DNA of 64,000 bases, taken from Symbiodinium natans. Taxonomy: Eukaryota; Sar; Dinophyceae; Suessiales; Symbiodiniaceae. Both the position numbers and the translations under genes were made by a program. Location: the NCBI GenBank assembly GCA_905221605.1, contig CAJNDS010002478.1, forward strand, positions 335,068-399,067, given 5' to 3'. This document shows, one piece after another, positions 33,667 to 45,400 of this stretch. The first letter of the stretch is position 1; every line of letters starts with the position of its first letter. The notes below the pieces were generated by a model. That model saw nothing but the letters and a program-made list of their open reading frames with translations, ran no database searches and was not told the origin of the DNA.

Positions 33667-35444
33667 TCATGATTGGCAATATCTTCGACCATCAGGGCCG
33701 CTGCCCCCGTAACACGGATCACCCCAGGCTACGAAGCTGCCATCACTCCGAAGCGCCACAAATGCAGATGCAGAGGCATGGATCTTGATCACGTTCTGCA
33801 GCTGTGATTGCACAGAAAAGCTGTCGCCTCCACAGTCTGGGTGACCCCAGGTGATGACAGTGCCATCCTGACGGAGGGCTGCGAACGCGCCAAGTGTGCT
33901 CGTGATCTCCCGGACATGCACAAGCTCCGCATGCACTTCCTCACTGTTGCCACCATACAGCTGGTTTCCCCAAGTCACGACAGTGCCGTCGATCCTCAAG
34001 GCGGCAAAAGCACCAGCGGCTGCCACCACCCCCTGCACCTCCTCTAAATGAACTCCACGGCTGTCCCCTCCGTACTCTGCATCTCCCCACGTGACGACTC
34101 GGCCATCTGCCAGCAGAGCAGCAAATGCGGTGTGGGTCGCAACAACTTCTCGCACGCCACGCAAACGCTCCTGAACCCCTCTGCTGTCTCCTCCAGACTC
34201 CGCATCGCCCCAGGTCACAATGGCACCATCACGTCGCACCGCAGCGAAGGCGAGGTCAGAAGCGTATATGGAGGCTACATCCCTCAATTCTGGCACAAGT
34301 CCCGAACTGTTGCCGCCACAATCTGCGAGGCCCAAAGTCACAACTCGCCCATCCGCGCGAAGCGCCGCAAACGCGGCATGGGTACAAGCCACCGCTTGCA
34401 CTTCCACCAACTCTTCCTGCGCATGCCCACAGACGCCCCCCGACGCGGGGCAGCCCCAGGTGAGCAACGATCCATCTGTCTGGATTACAGCAAATGCACG
34501 CTCGTTGGACACAACTTGTTGTACCTGCTTTACCTGTTCTTGAACACTGCTGTGGTCTCCACCCAGGTGCGGATTGCCCCATGTTACAAGATGCCCGTTC
34601 TGCCGAAGAGCACAAAACGCAGACTGGGTAGACCAAACTTTCTGAACCTGCACCAGCTGGTCACGCACCATTGAAGAGTCGCCGCCACAGTCTGGATGAC
34701 CCCATGTGACAACCTGACCATCAGCCTGGACTGCCGCAAATGCTCCGACTGTGGAACAGATGTCACACACGTTAGGCAACGCCACCTGACTCCACACCCC
34801 ATTGCTGTCTCCACCACATGCCACCCCACCCCAAGTTAGCACATGCCCATTCGGCTTTGCAACAGCAAAGGCTGCCATGTTTCCTATTCCATCAGGAGGC
34901 CAATCCGCAAATCTGAGCGATGAAACCATGGAAAGAGGTCGTGTGGCCACGACAACTGCATGTTGCCTGATAGCAGTCACCGTGCACCCATTCTTCAGCC
35001 CTTCCTCATCAAGTGTGCTGAGCCCACAAAGGATTTTGCCGCTGCCTGACCTATCCAACACCTTCGGCACCACCGCACCAAGCGGTGCATGCACCTCTCT
35101 GTCACCTCGGCTGAACTGTGCTTCGGGAGGTGGCCCGTGTCTTTTGCTCTGAACTTCATTGAACTACCCCCAATAATTCTTAGCAGGGCAAGCTGAAGTC
35201 ATGGCAACTGCAACTGCTTTGATTAACAGAAGAAGTGCAAACAAGCAAATGCAGCAGCAGACGTGCACTTTGTTTCTCAAGCCAGGCTGCTCCGAGGAAT
35301 CTCACGCTGTGGAACCAAGCCCCTGATGTGCACTTGCAGCGCCGCTTGGGCGCGGAGCCTCAAGGTATTGACCAGCTCATCCGGAGCAGCAACGATCGTG
35401 ACTGCATGGCCGCTCAGCAGAACAACATGGATGCGTAGTGACAT
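33667..35444 (-). CDS. Ubiquitin-like domain plus RCC1-like repeat protein
   Basis: Two exons were joined: 35444-35308 and 35050 to about 33667, with a GC donor and an AG|G acceptor (257-nt intron). The ATG at 35444 begins MSLRIHVVLLSGHAVTIVAA. The join gives GLVPQ then SGSGKILCGLSTLDEEGLKN, completing a ubiquitin-like fold of about 75 residues. From about residue 106 follow ten repeats of about 41 residues with the consensus AFAALRxDGxVVTWG, then GGDS. They resemble RCC1/HERC2 propeller repeats but are shorter than the classical 51-68 residues. If the stop at 33667 is real the protein has 506 residues. It is more likely that the second exon ends near 33700 and the gene continues, because the last peptide diverges. 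Repeat proteins of this type are often labelled HERC2-like; no HECT domain is seen and ligase activity should not be assumed. Confidence 0.85.
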
Positions 35445-36904
35445 CCCTCAGTGGCTGCTGAGCCAAGAAGTGACACTTGCACACATCGCAGCTCCAGGCT
35501 CTTTGCGAGTTCTCTGATAGCATACCTCCTGGAGAGGAAATGGAGGGAAATGGAGAAGGGCCTGCACTCGACAATCGGCAACTTCGATTCTCTTTTGGGG
35601 GCGGCACTCGACTCCGTCCCCATGGGCGGAAGCAACAAAGGCACCTCTGCAGCACCAGCGGAAACGGCACAAAGCGCGGCAGACTTGCGGGGTTTCTTCC
35701 CCGGGCTCGGGAAACTGAACACGTGCGCGAGTTCAGAAACTGGTTAGAAGCGTGATTCGGGAAACTGGAAAAACGTGGATGTCGGGAAACCAAAAGCTCG
35801 GATTTGGGAACTGTGGATTCGGGAAACTGGAAACGGCGGATTCGAGCGTTATCATCCCCCTCCCCACCCCAGCCCCCCTTACTGAATCGCGCGCGGTTTT
35901 GAACTGTGTGTTTTTTTGAGTCGCGTGATTTCTCCTTTCCTGAATCGCGTAGCTTCCTGAATCGCCCAGTTCCCAGAATCCTGGTTTCCTGAATCGCGGC
36001 TGGGCTTGGATCAAAAGTGCTCGCAGAGGCACCGTGCACTCGTCGGAAAGGAATGCCATGGTCAGATGGAGGAAGACGATATCGTCGCTGAGGCTTCTGA
36101 GGCCTTTCAGAACCACAGGCAGGGGCTCCGAAGCAAGAAGTGAAGACCTGAAGACGGTTAGGTGCACCTTCAGCCTGCTCGTCATCAGCACCTTTGGAGA
36201 GGAACAGCTCGGCATCCCAAGCCTAGCACAACTGCTGGGCCCGAGAGGTTCTGAATGTGCCATAGAGTGGTGCTTGATGTCGGCGCCTCCACGACCCGTG
36301 CGGCTTCACTCCAAGGCCTAGATTCTATGGTCTCACAACACTCTGCCACGTTTACACGAAGCGAGAAACGGCCCCAACCGATAAAAGAAAATGATTGGCG
36401 GTTCTTGGATCTTGGCATGTCGCGGCCATCTTCCAGCGAGACCCGCAGCGCGATGTGCTGGAGCAGCCGCCCTTCCTCCGCAGCAGCAGCGCCCAAAGCA
36501 ACGAAGCGGATCAAGAGAACATGGAAAATGTTCATGGCCCCTTCCCAGCCTTGGAGTGTTTGGCCACCTCCTCGGGCGGTTCGGTCCATGGGGGCAGCTC
36601 CACCTTGGCCTGGGAGCTCTGAGTGGCGTGATGCCTCGGCACAGCCATGAAGTGCAAGGGGCCGCTTTGGGGGCGGGGCAGACCAAGCCCTGAGGCAGAC
36701 GCCAGAGCCGGATCTCAGCCCGGCTCCTGGCATGGACTTCGCACAAATCTCCCAAAAACCCCTACAAATGCTTTGGGCACTTGCTCGGCAGGCACGTCGC
36801 ACGTCCTTTTTTAAAAGTGTGCGCCAAGCTGTCTGTTGGTGCTAATTTCGCGGACCAGGGGCCTCCCAGAGCGCGTGCACAGGTCATGTATTGTGCGCTC
36901 TTGC
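35445..36904. other. Intergenic or unassigned; possible minus-strand exons
   Basis: Coding-like minus-strand pieces occur at about 36015-36200 (LSDDIVFLHLTMAFLSDECT) and 36430-36530 (MNIFHVLLIRFVALGAAAAE, EGRLLQHIALRVSLEDG). They may form a small gene between the RCC1-like gene and cyanase. No family recognised. A short imperfect repeat based on GGGAAACTGGA / GATTCGGGAAACT occurs at about 35753-35845. Confidence 0.3.
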
Positions 36905-38368
36905 TCACACACTCAAGCGAGACACTCGTAACGTTATCTTGCCACCAAAGCAATGAAAGACTGAGGGCTCATCCGTGTTGTCGGTAGCCATCTGCTCCAC
37001 GTGGGGTAAGAACTTGCCATTCATGGTGATCACAACTCGCTTCTCACCCTTCTTCCCAGTCTGAGTACAATCGAGATCGAGAGCGCAGTCACGAAAGCTA
37101 GATCTCGCCCTTCTTAGGCCGGCCAAGAGACTGTCGTGCCAACATCCAAGTAGAAGTCAATGGCGCTCATAATGCCATCGCCGCACTGCTCGTTAATCAA
37201 CGCCTCCGGTCATGTCCACGGCAGTCCACAGAAAAACTGCTCAGCCTCACGTCAAGGGCCTTAATCGCCTCCCCATAGTGTGTGACCCTCAGGTGGCGCG
37301 GCAATGCTTCCCAGATTCCCACGGTAGTCTTTCCATTCTCCGCGTCTCTGAGCTCAGGGCGCCTCGTAGGTGCGATAAACATTGGGCTCCTCGGAAACCA
37401 AGAACTTTGCGGCGTTTTGCAGCGGGTTCGGCGCGTTTTCGAGGAGCACCAGGGCGGGCTCAAAAGGTGGCAAAAACATCTCAAGAAATCTCAGAGACAC
37501 TCAAATGAGAGGCTCAACGCCCCAAACCTGTAGGATTGCCGGATCAAAGCTCCGCATCGGCGGCCTCACGGAGTGTTGGGTGCAAGGGTTCGTTGTCGAG
37601 CTCCCCCGAGAAGGCCCAAAGAGGATCAATTCACGGCCTCTGCATGGCAGCGAGATCTTCCTCGGAGATCTTTGGCACCAGCTCCTCTCCGGTTGTGGGC
37701 TGCTAGCTGCTGTCAGCACGACCGAAGGCGCGCTGTTGAGAAAGACATGGTCAAGAGCACAACACAACGAAAACCCACAGCCTGTGTACTTGCAGCCTTA
37801 AGTCACTCAGTCCAATCATGCACGCATGCAGGAGCACAGGCACATGGCTGGATGGGCATAGTCCGAGTGAAGTCGCACATGAGGCACAGGCAGCGCACTA
37901 CTCCAATCTACAAGCAAGACTTTGTTTACACGTATATGCACCGAGCTCCTTGAGCTTCTTGACTGAGTGGGCCTTCAGCTGCGCCTGATTGAAGAAGAGG
38001 TTGGCCTGTGAAATAAGAATTCCACCAGGCTTCGCGGGAACGTTTACGCGAGTCAACAGAGCCACTACTGCCCACTCCCCTACTGCGCTTAAGGCTCGCC
38101 CTCCAACCTCGCAAAACGTCAGAAAAGCACTTCAAGCCGGGACGAGCTGCTGTGTAAGCATTCGTCAGTCCAAGACCCGCAGCGATCCTCAGAAAAGTGT
38201 GCTCTTTCTGCGGCCTTCTTCTCCTTTTCTTTCACAAGGCTCAAGTGTCAAGGCAAGGCGCTCATCAAAGCTCTTTCCGCTGCCCTCCTTTGCAGCCAGC
38301 AGCCTTTGCACAAGGGCCGCCTTCTGGTCCGGATCCGTGCGCAACCGCTTCGCTGGTGGAAGCTCCAT
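36905..38368 (-). CDS. cynS: Cyanase (cyanate hydratase), nine exons
   Basis: Cyanase converts cyanate and bicarbonate to ammonia and carbon dioxide. Exons: 38368-38262, 38187-38151, 38005-37949, 37684-37638, 37564-37528, 37389-37361, 37287-37260, 37203-37144, 37060-36905. Joined they give 558 nt, 185 residues and a stop, with every junction in frame. The start ATG has a good context (GCCATGG). The N-terminal helix-turn-helix-like half reads KSFDEIAAGLGLTNAYTANL and LFFNQAQLK; then come MQRPPMRSFDPAILQ and EPNVYRTYEAVTHYGEAIKA; then INEQCGDGIMSAIDFYLD and VVITMNGKFLPH. The catalytic residues correspond to Arg101, Glu104 and Ser127 (Arg96, Glu99, Ser122 in E. coli), all present. The spacing between them is exactly conserved. 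About 27 extra residues follow the usual end. Introns are 56-264 nt; donors are GC (5), GA (1) and GT (2). The similarity is closer to plant-type cyanases by motif. Confidence 0.95.
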
Positions 38369-38458
38369 GGCAACGGAAGGTGTCCCAGACCCAGATCAGA
38401 TCCCTCGAAGCCGACCAGTGTGTGGTCACAGGGTGAACGTCAGAGGTTGGGATGTTCT

Positions 38459-38542
38459 CCTTTATACGAACAGTCCTTAAAAGGGAAGACGATACCCCCT
38501 GGCTTATCCCAACTATATAAGGACGGACTGTTAGTATAAGGA
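38459..38542. repeat. Short inverted repeat upstream of cyanase
   Basis: CTTTATACGAACAGTCC at 38460-38476 and GGACTGTTAGT plus ATAAGG at about 38525-38542 are inverted copies with few mismatches, around a loop of about 50 bp. It lies about 90 bp upstream of the cyanase start. It could be a tiny inverted-repeat element or a transcript hairpin. Confidence 0.55.
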
Positions 38543-41426
38543 TCCCAAGTCAGAGGGCATTTTGTGGGCAAAGACATGTAAAGACACAAAGGCTCAAACA
38601 CATTGCCGGCAGCGCAGAAGCTTCAAGATGAACTCACGCACGGTGATGTCACCTGCCTTTGGGCTGCAAACGATATCGAAACGCCTCTGTGCACCCCCTC
38701 CCCCCCCCCCCCAAAAAAAAAAGTCCCCAGACCTAAAGTGACTTCGGCACCTGCTTCTTTTCCTGGAGGAGCGCGATCAGCTGCTGCATCATCTGGCGGA
38801 GCCTTGCACATGTCTCGCAGGAAAGACTGCCTCGAGCCAACGAAGTGCGAGTGTCCTACTCATCTGCCTTTCCTGGCTCTTCACTGCGCTGCAGCAATAT
38901 GCCCTCAAGCGACTCATGAGATTCTGTGACCTACGTGTGCAGGGAACAAGGAAGCTCTCCTGAAGGACGTACTTGCTGCCTTCTCTGGCGAACGAAACTA
39001 GATGAGCAGTTTCGCGCTACTGGAGCTAGGCGCCGTGCAATGCCAATGCCTTGGCAGCTCTCAGCCACAAGTGGACTTGGGGTCAGGCAGCAATCGCGGG
39101 CTCTCCGCCAAAACCCAATGGGCTCACTTGCAAGTGCTATCTGTTGTAGACTCTTCTTTCGCATAAAGTCTTCCCATCTTGGGCACAGGCTCCAGGCCAC
39201 ATCGGCTTGAAGGCGGCTGAGAAAACTTCATCAGTGAAATCCTGCACCGGACAGCTCAATGCGTTTCGGCCATCACAGGGCGTTTCGGCCATCACGGGGG
39301 TGCCCATTTCGCCAGAATGCAAACTCTCAGTTGAGAGCGGCAAGGCCGTCGTAATAAGGCGTAGCAACAAATTGGAAACGTGGATACCTCAATCGGCCAC
39401 TTACAGTGGCCGGGTTTCACAAAGTTGTGGTTTCTGTCTGTGGTCTTAAAGATTTGACATTGCAGTTTTGAAGGCATTGAATCACCGGCTCAAATCAATC
39501 TACATTGGTGTCGATTCACAATCGTAGGCTGTTGGCACAGATCTTCTCAGATGGCTCAAAAAAACCTATTGGGAGCCGAAACCAAGACACACAAGGATGA
39601 AGAGGGTTGAGAATGGAGGACAAGTTTAAGGAGCGTTTCACCGGCAGATTGCCGGTCCTTACTCAATCGAGCGTCTTACTCAATCAAGCGCTGACGTCGG
39701 TGAACGTAACTTTCCGTCACTCGTTCGCACCCTTGCAGCTACTGATGGGAAGTCATGGCAAGCTATATAAAACCGCTGCGAAAGGCTCAGCTGCTACAGT
39801 CAGGACGACAGCAAAGTCGAAACAAGTTCATCAGGTTTGCTTGGCCAGCGTCCGTACGTAGATACTGCAACCATCTGTTTAAACAATGCCAAAACGTCCA
39901 CCTTTTCTGGCCACGCAATAGTCGACGACGGACAACGCAGCAATGATAGCGGGACTAGCCAGGAAATCTTACTGTTTTGCTCAACGAATGAAATGTGGTA
40001 CATGTGAGAGCTCATAGCGCGAACTGCGGACCTAGATGGCAGACCCTCTGCAGCATCCTCGAGGCAACCCTCCGCAGCAAAGCATCAAGCTTCGGAGGGT
40101 GCTTGCAAGAACGGATCAAGCAATGCATCGCTTGGGATGCCGAGGTCAGCTGGCACTTGCCGTGTCCTCCATGATTCCACGAGCTTCCTCATCCTTGCCT
40201 TGGCAGCCAGCTGCGACGCAGCAGACGCTGTCCGATTGGGAACTGGTCCGCCACTACGGGCTTCCAGAATGCGATGTGATCTGCGCAGTTTGAGCTCCCG
40301 ACTTCGAGATAAGACTAATCTATGCAGCAGCCCAGCCACAAGCTGGGATATGACCTCGCAGGAAAAAATAGAAAGCAAGCAGACTGTCACCAACTGCTCA
40401 AGACGTTTGAAGTCTCCCCGGAATACATAGGAAATTAAAGGAAACTTGGACCCAGATGTGCGCTGACCCAAAACCCCCATCGGCTCATCAAACTCGCTCG
40501 CATGCTCCCCGAGTATGGCTCCCAGTGTGTCAATTGTTCAGAAGCCGGACCCCAAAAATAGGCATAAGGTAGGCAGTAAGAATTCTCCTTTTAAGGGAAA
40601 CTTTTTCAACGGTCCATCCCTTCAAAAGACCCCTAAGAACAACCTCCACGTGTTCATGCATGTTTGGAGCACTTTCTTCGGGCTCCGAAATGAAGGCCCA
40701 AGTGAGCGTCATCTAACCTTCGTTTCAAAACTGCATGCTTTCGACAACAACCCAGTCGAAAGGGCAATTGACCACCAAACATCAGTCAGCAGCATTAGCA
40801 GGTCTGGTTTGGCGTATCTGGTGTCGAAAGACTTCCAAAAAGGGCACGCGCTGGCCGCTAAGGAGCAGTGTTTCCAAGGCCCTTGCCGCTTGAGCAGCTG
40901 GGCGAGCTTCAACCACAGACTCGAAGTCCACATCGCTGCCTGATCCAAGAAGCAAGTGGGACCAGAATGAGCAACAAAGGACGCTACACACTGAAACGCA
41001 GAAGAATTTGTGGAACGCAACAGGGATTACCCGACTACGCACCCTGCACTGTGATCACCGTAGTGCCTCCCCCAGATACTAGTGAACGTGCTATAATGTG
41101 CCATATAAACACTGGATGCACTAACTTAAGGACAGGCTTACATGGCAGCAAAGCCTGCCAAGGACACAGGCGCATGTCGCTCCCGTCCCTACTTTGTCGA
41201 TTGCCGATGGTGTGGGGTGGGGCGCACCGATCGGCTCGCGCAGCGGCAGGCAGGTGGACTGGCAGAGCCTGAGGAGCCTGGGCAGCCCACTGAAAGCAGA
41301 AAGCTGTCGCAAGCCGCTCAAGGCTACTAGGATGTGCATGGGTGCAGCTGAGTGACAGATGAGTCCAGGTGCTCAAACCGTAGGCTCCGCTTTCCTTTCC
41401 AAGCAGCGATAAGAACATTGCAAAGA

Positions 41427-41970
41427 CTAGGCTGACCCATCCGATGCCATCCGTCCTCCGTCGCGGGCATCTGGAACTTTTTGGCCCGCTTTCCGGTTGG
41501 CAGCCTTACTTAGCTCTTCCGCTCTCAACTCGACCTCACAGCTCGGAGCCCTTGCAGCCCTTGCAGCCCTTGCATCTTCCGAGGCCTGCCTGGGTGCTCT
41601 GGAGAGGAACTCCTGCACCACGGAGCTGCGCAGGGCTTCATGGCGCGAGAAGATCGTCACCAGAACCTTCAAGAAGGCACAGCCCAGTCTGCAGAAGAAG
41701 AGGGAGGGGGTGCGACAGATGTGATTGAGGCTCGGCCTCCTCAGCAGCTGCACAAAGACGAAAGTTGGGCTCGCCGAAGAAGAAAATTGAGAGAGACACG
41801 TGGATCAGCTGATGAAGCCTCAACACGGTATCAATGCAACCGGCAGGAAGCAAGTCGAAGATGTGCTGAAACAGTTTTTTGCCTAACATTCTTCGAGGTA
41901 AGCTACGTATTTCGGCTACATTTGGCTGGAGCCATGAAGAGGAAAATGGAGGCGCTTGAAGTAGGAGGAT
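41427..41970 (-). CDS. Possible HEAT-like helical exons
   Basis: Two minus-strand pieces: KKLFQHIFDLLPAGCIDTVL near 41810-41880, and FLKVLVTIFSRHEALRSSVV then QEFLSRAP near 41580-41680, followed by an Ala/Glu/Lys-rich helix. The second resembles an N-terminal HEAT segment of cohesin loaders, but the Scc2-like C-terminus lies 20 kb away with whole genes between. It is safer to call it an unassigned helical-repeat fragment. Confidence 0.2.
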
Positions 41971-42334
41971 TGCTTTTCTGGCAGCAGAGCTTGATGGGAA
42001 CAGAACACGATCGTCCACCGAGCAGCTCTTGCCGAGAGATCAGCAGTAGAACCGTTCAGGAATCAAAAATGTATTAGAGACCCATAGATACCCCCGTGGG
42101 GCACCAAATAAAGGGCGAAGCTGCATCCTGAAAACGAGCAAAAAAAACTCCATCAAGCCCTTCAGACACCTACAGCCCAGCTTAACCTACTGAAGCCATT
42201 CTCACAATTTTACCCACACGCAAGAAAGGGGCAGAGAACTATCAAAAGATGAGACGATGTCCATGCTGCCAAGGAGCTGATCCTCAGCAAGTCGATGGCG
42301 GCTCAGGAACTCATGCAGGGCCTGTCTGCAAATT

Positions 42335-42376
42335 AGGGTTAAGGGTTCAGGGCTTAGGGTTTAGGGTTTAGGGTTT
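42335..42376. repeat. Short degenerate telomere-type array
   Basis: TTAGGGTTAAGGGTTCAGGG grading into TTTAGGG units. Confidence 0.75.
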
Positions 42377-42532
42377 CTTGGTTGGGGGCGTGTTAAGAAG
42401 GCAATGCAGAAGCAAACTGCACCACACCCTGAAAGTTCTGGCCTGTAGAAGGTCAGCCACGGATGCACAGAGAGCGTTAGCATCTTCTGCACCTCGGTCT
42501 TGGTCTCACAGCGAGAAACGGAGGGAGAGCGG

Positions 42533-42760
42533 AGAATGAAAGAATGAAAGAATGAAAGACTGAAAGACTGAAAGACTGAAAGACTGAAAGACTGAAAGAA
42601 TGAAAGAATGAAAGAATGAAAGAATGAAAGAATGAAAGAATGAAAAAATGAAAGAATGAAGAATGAAAGAATGAAAGAATGAAAGAATGAAAGAATGAAA
42701 GAATGAAAGAATGAAAGAATGAAAGAGAGAAGGAAAGAAAGAATGAATGAGCGAATGAAT
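42533..42760. repeat. 8-bp tandem repeat (GAATGAAA / GACTGAAA)n
   Basis: About 27 units of an 8-bp motif. A block of five or six GACTGAAA variants sits between GAATGAAA blocks, showing a local spread of one variant. The tract is open in several frames but is not a protein gene. Confidence 0.9.
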
Positions 42761-45285
42761 GAAGAAGAGAGAATCGGAGAAGAAGCAGGATCACAACCGC
42801 GAGCCTCCACGCAACTTGATTGGCGCAGCAAGAGACAAACACTGAGCTCTGGTACTGAACGGCAGCTCTCCTGTTTGTCCTGCCGCTGGAAGAGCGACGA
42901 AGAAAACGGCCAAGTCTTAGCACATGTCCGAAGTGCACGGAGGAAAAAACCTTGTCCTGAGCCTTCGCCTGGCCCCTTTCTCCTGGCTAAGATGTTTGGT
43001 CTTAACTGTCTTAACTCCAGAAAGCGGCTCCGGTGACTAGCTGTTCCAGAAGTTTTCGAGCGGAAAGCTCCTGTCGGATTCTGCCAGCTGCAACGGTGCG
43101 ATGACCTGGCGAACGATCTCCTTCAGGCACTTCAATATGCCTGAGGTCACCTGGCAAAGCTTCGAAAATCCGTCTCACAGATGCCGAGAGACAGAAATTT
43201 GGTGTGTGCCTCCTCGATCACCATGCTCACAGGAACTCCAAAGCTGCTGGCAAGCCTTCCCAACAGGATACATGCTGGGGCAAAAGTAATTGTATAAGTT
43301 ATTATGTAACTAGTAGCCACAGGTCGCTGTTGCACAAAGTACATCTGTTGCAGCGCTCGGCGATGCAGCTGCAGTCAAGCAACACACAGTACAGCGTGGA
43401 GGATTCCATGGCAAGCAGCAGGACGCCTGTGTAGAGCTTTAGCTCCAAAAAATATGGTTCCGGATGTGTCACACAGCGTCACAGCCGTCACAACTCTTTG
43501 CATTGTCCCACATGCGTTCGCCGCTTCATGTTTTCTCAGCCTGGCCTGCCAGCATGCCAGGATCTGACGTCCGCAGCAAACTTTGAAGATCTAAGCCTCA
43601 AGGTGTACCAAGTTGTGAGAAGGAGGAGAGAGTCCCAATCGAGGCAAGAGCTGAGCTTGGTTTAGGCTCTGCTGCATGAGTTCTTTGTGGAACTAGCTGC
43701 AAGACAGCCCGGCGACCAATTTCCCCCCGAGTACAGCATGAAATCACATGCACCGCGCCTTCAATCAATGTCAAAACGACTTGTATCATCTTCATGGGCT
43801 CCACGAAAGCGTCGCCAAATTTCGCGGCCTCCACATCTTCACCGTGGCCATGGCAAAGACAGACCCGCACGTCTCTGTCCACTACATGCCCCCGACTTGC
43901 ACCTGCATTTGTCACACCCTCTGTCAGCATGCGTTTGCAAGACATCTGACACCCGTGAGAATTGGAAACTGCCTGTTCTGGTTGAATCGCGGTCCTTCAT
44001 CAGTATGGGACACTGCAACACACAATGTCAGCACATGACTGACCAATTACTTGACATGCATGACGCAGGATCCTCCACGAAAGGTCGCGAAAGTGCCACA
44101 CAACCTCCCACAACTGGAGGCCCTAATTATCCAGCAGCATGCCACAGCAAGATCACAAGGCTGACACACAAACTGCATACATATTGTCAAGCCGAACATA
44201 TCTCATCCTTGCCTGGCGAAGGTTCTTCGCAGGCTCCAGCTCAAGAGCTGATTTCATTAGATCGTCCCTGTCCTGCAATTTACCTGGCCAGCAACATTAG
44301 AGCAGGTTTAGACAACCACCAAAAGTGGCTAATCTTACTGAATGCATGCGAGCCACTGTAGTGATTAGCGAATTGCTTCACAGCTTTGGGCAAAGCTTCT
44401 GCCAACAGGCGATCCATCTCTGGCAAGCTGTCGGCTGCCTGGCCAGCAAACACCAACTAATTTGCGCTTCTCAGCTGAAAGGCCCCACTCCATGGACAGG
44501 CGCAACCCGCCTTTTGCAGCCCGGTTCGCGCCATTCGCTCCGCATGGCTCTCAGTCTTGTTGGCAGCCTCCCGGGACCGCGCACTCAACCTGACAGCTTG
44601 CAAAAAACGTCATGCGCTACCCCACCCTCATCCAAAACTACTTTAGATCACACAGGCATCAAGCATCTGCTGTTGTGCACATCAAGCTGCCGCAGCGTTT
44701 TGGGCGCCATGGGAAGCTACATGATCTGCACTGCGAAGATACCGTAAAAACAACAAGGATGTTGTTGTTGGTGTTGCTGTTCTTCACTTCTAGCTCTGTA
44801 CACCGCACAAGCTCTTGTGTTATGGCACATACTCATAAAGAACTTGGACTGGTTGATTGCACGTTGGGTTTTTTCGCGCAAGATGTCGTCAGAACCCCTA
44901 GATCGGAAAGCTCCAGGCGTCATGGAATAAATGGGCTTGACATTTGGAGGCGGAAATGGACACTTTTTCCGGAAAACAATTTTTAAACAAAAGAACATCA
45001 CGAATCCATTTCCATGTCAACACTCAGGGAAAGCAATGCAAATATGAACAGGCATGACGGAATCCAAAACAAGTGATGCGAATTGGCGCTTCGTGAACAT
45101 CTTCAATGTTGCAACTGCTTCAAAAACGTCCTACCTATCGCTTGCTGCCGAATCTAGCTCTTGCTTTTTCACGCACCCTTGCTCCAGGTTGAAGACGACA
45201 ACATACCAAAGTATCACAAGCTAAACTTGAAACCGAAAACACGAATTTAGTGCCACTCACAAGTAACTAGTAACTAGAAGCAAAT

Positions 45286-45400
45286 AAGGCACTTCTGCAC
45301 ACTTCCGCACACTTCCACACATTTCCGTGCACTTTTGCACACTTACACACGCTCCCACACACGTCCGCGCGCTTCCACGCACTTCCCGCTCATTTCCTCA
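45286..45400. repeat. Degenerate ~10-bp repeat (CACTTCCGCA-type)
   Basis: About eleven imperfect units such as CACTTCTGCA, CACTTCCGCA, CACTTCCACA. Confidence 0.7.

Noticed and set aside
36905-38368. Cyanase as bacterial contamination or a recent bacterial transfer
   Set aside because: The gene has eight introns with the same GC/GA donor style as its neighbours, so it is a resident nuclear gene whatever its ultimate origin.
38508-38520. TATA-like promoter (ACTATATAAGG)
   Set aside because: It lies inside the loop/arm region of an inverted repeat, and dinoflagellate genes generally lack TATA boxes; no support from position.
40540-40640. Seventh copy of the inverted-repeat element
   Set aside because: Some similar words (ACCCC, AAGGGAAAC) occur, but neither terminal repeat nor the core motif is present.
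42533-42760. CRISPR array
   Set aside because: Units are 8 bp without spacers; it is a simple tandem repeat in a eukaryotic sequence.
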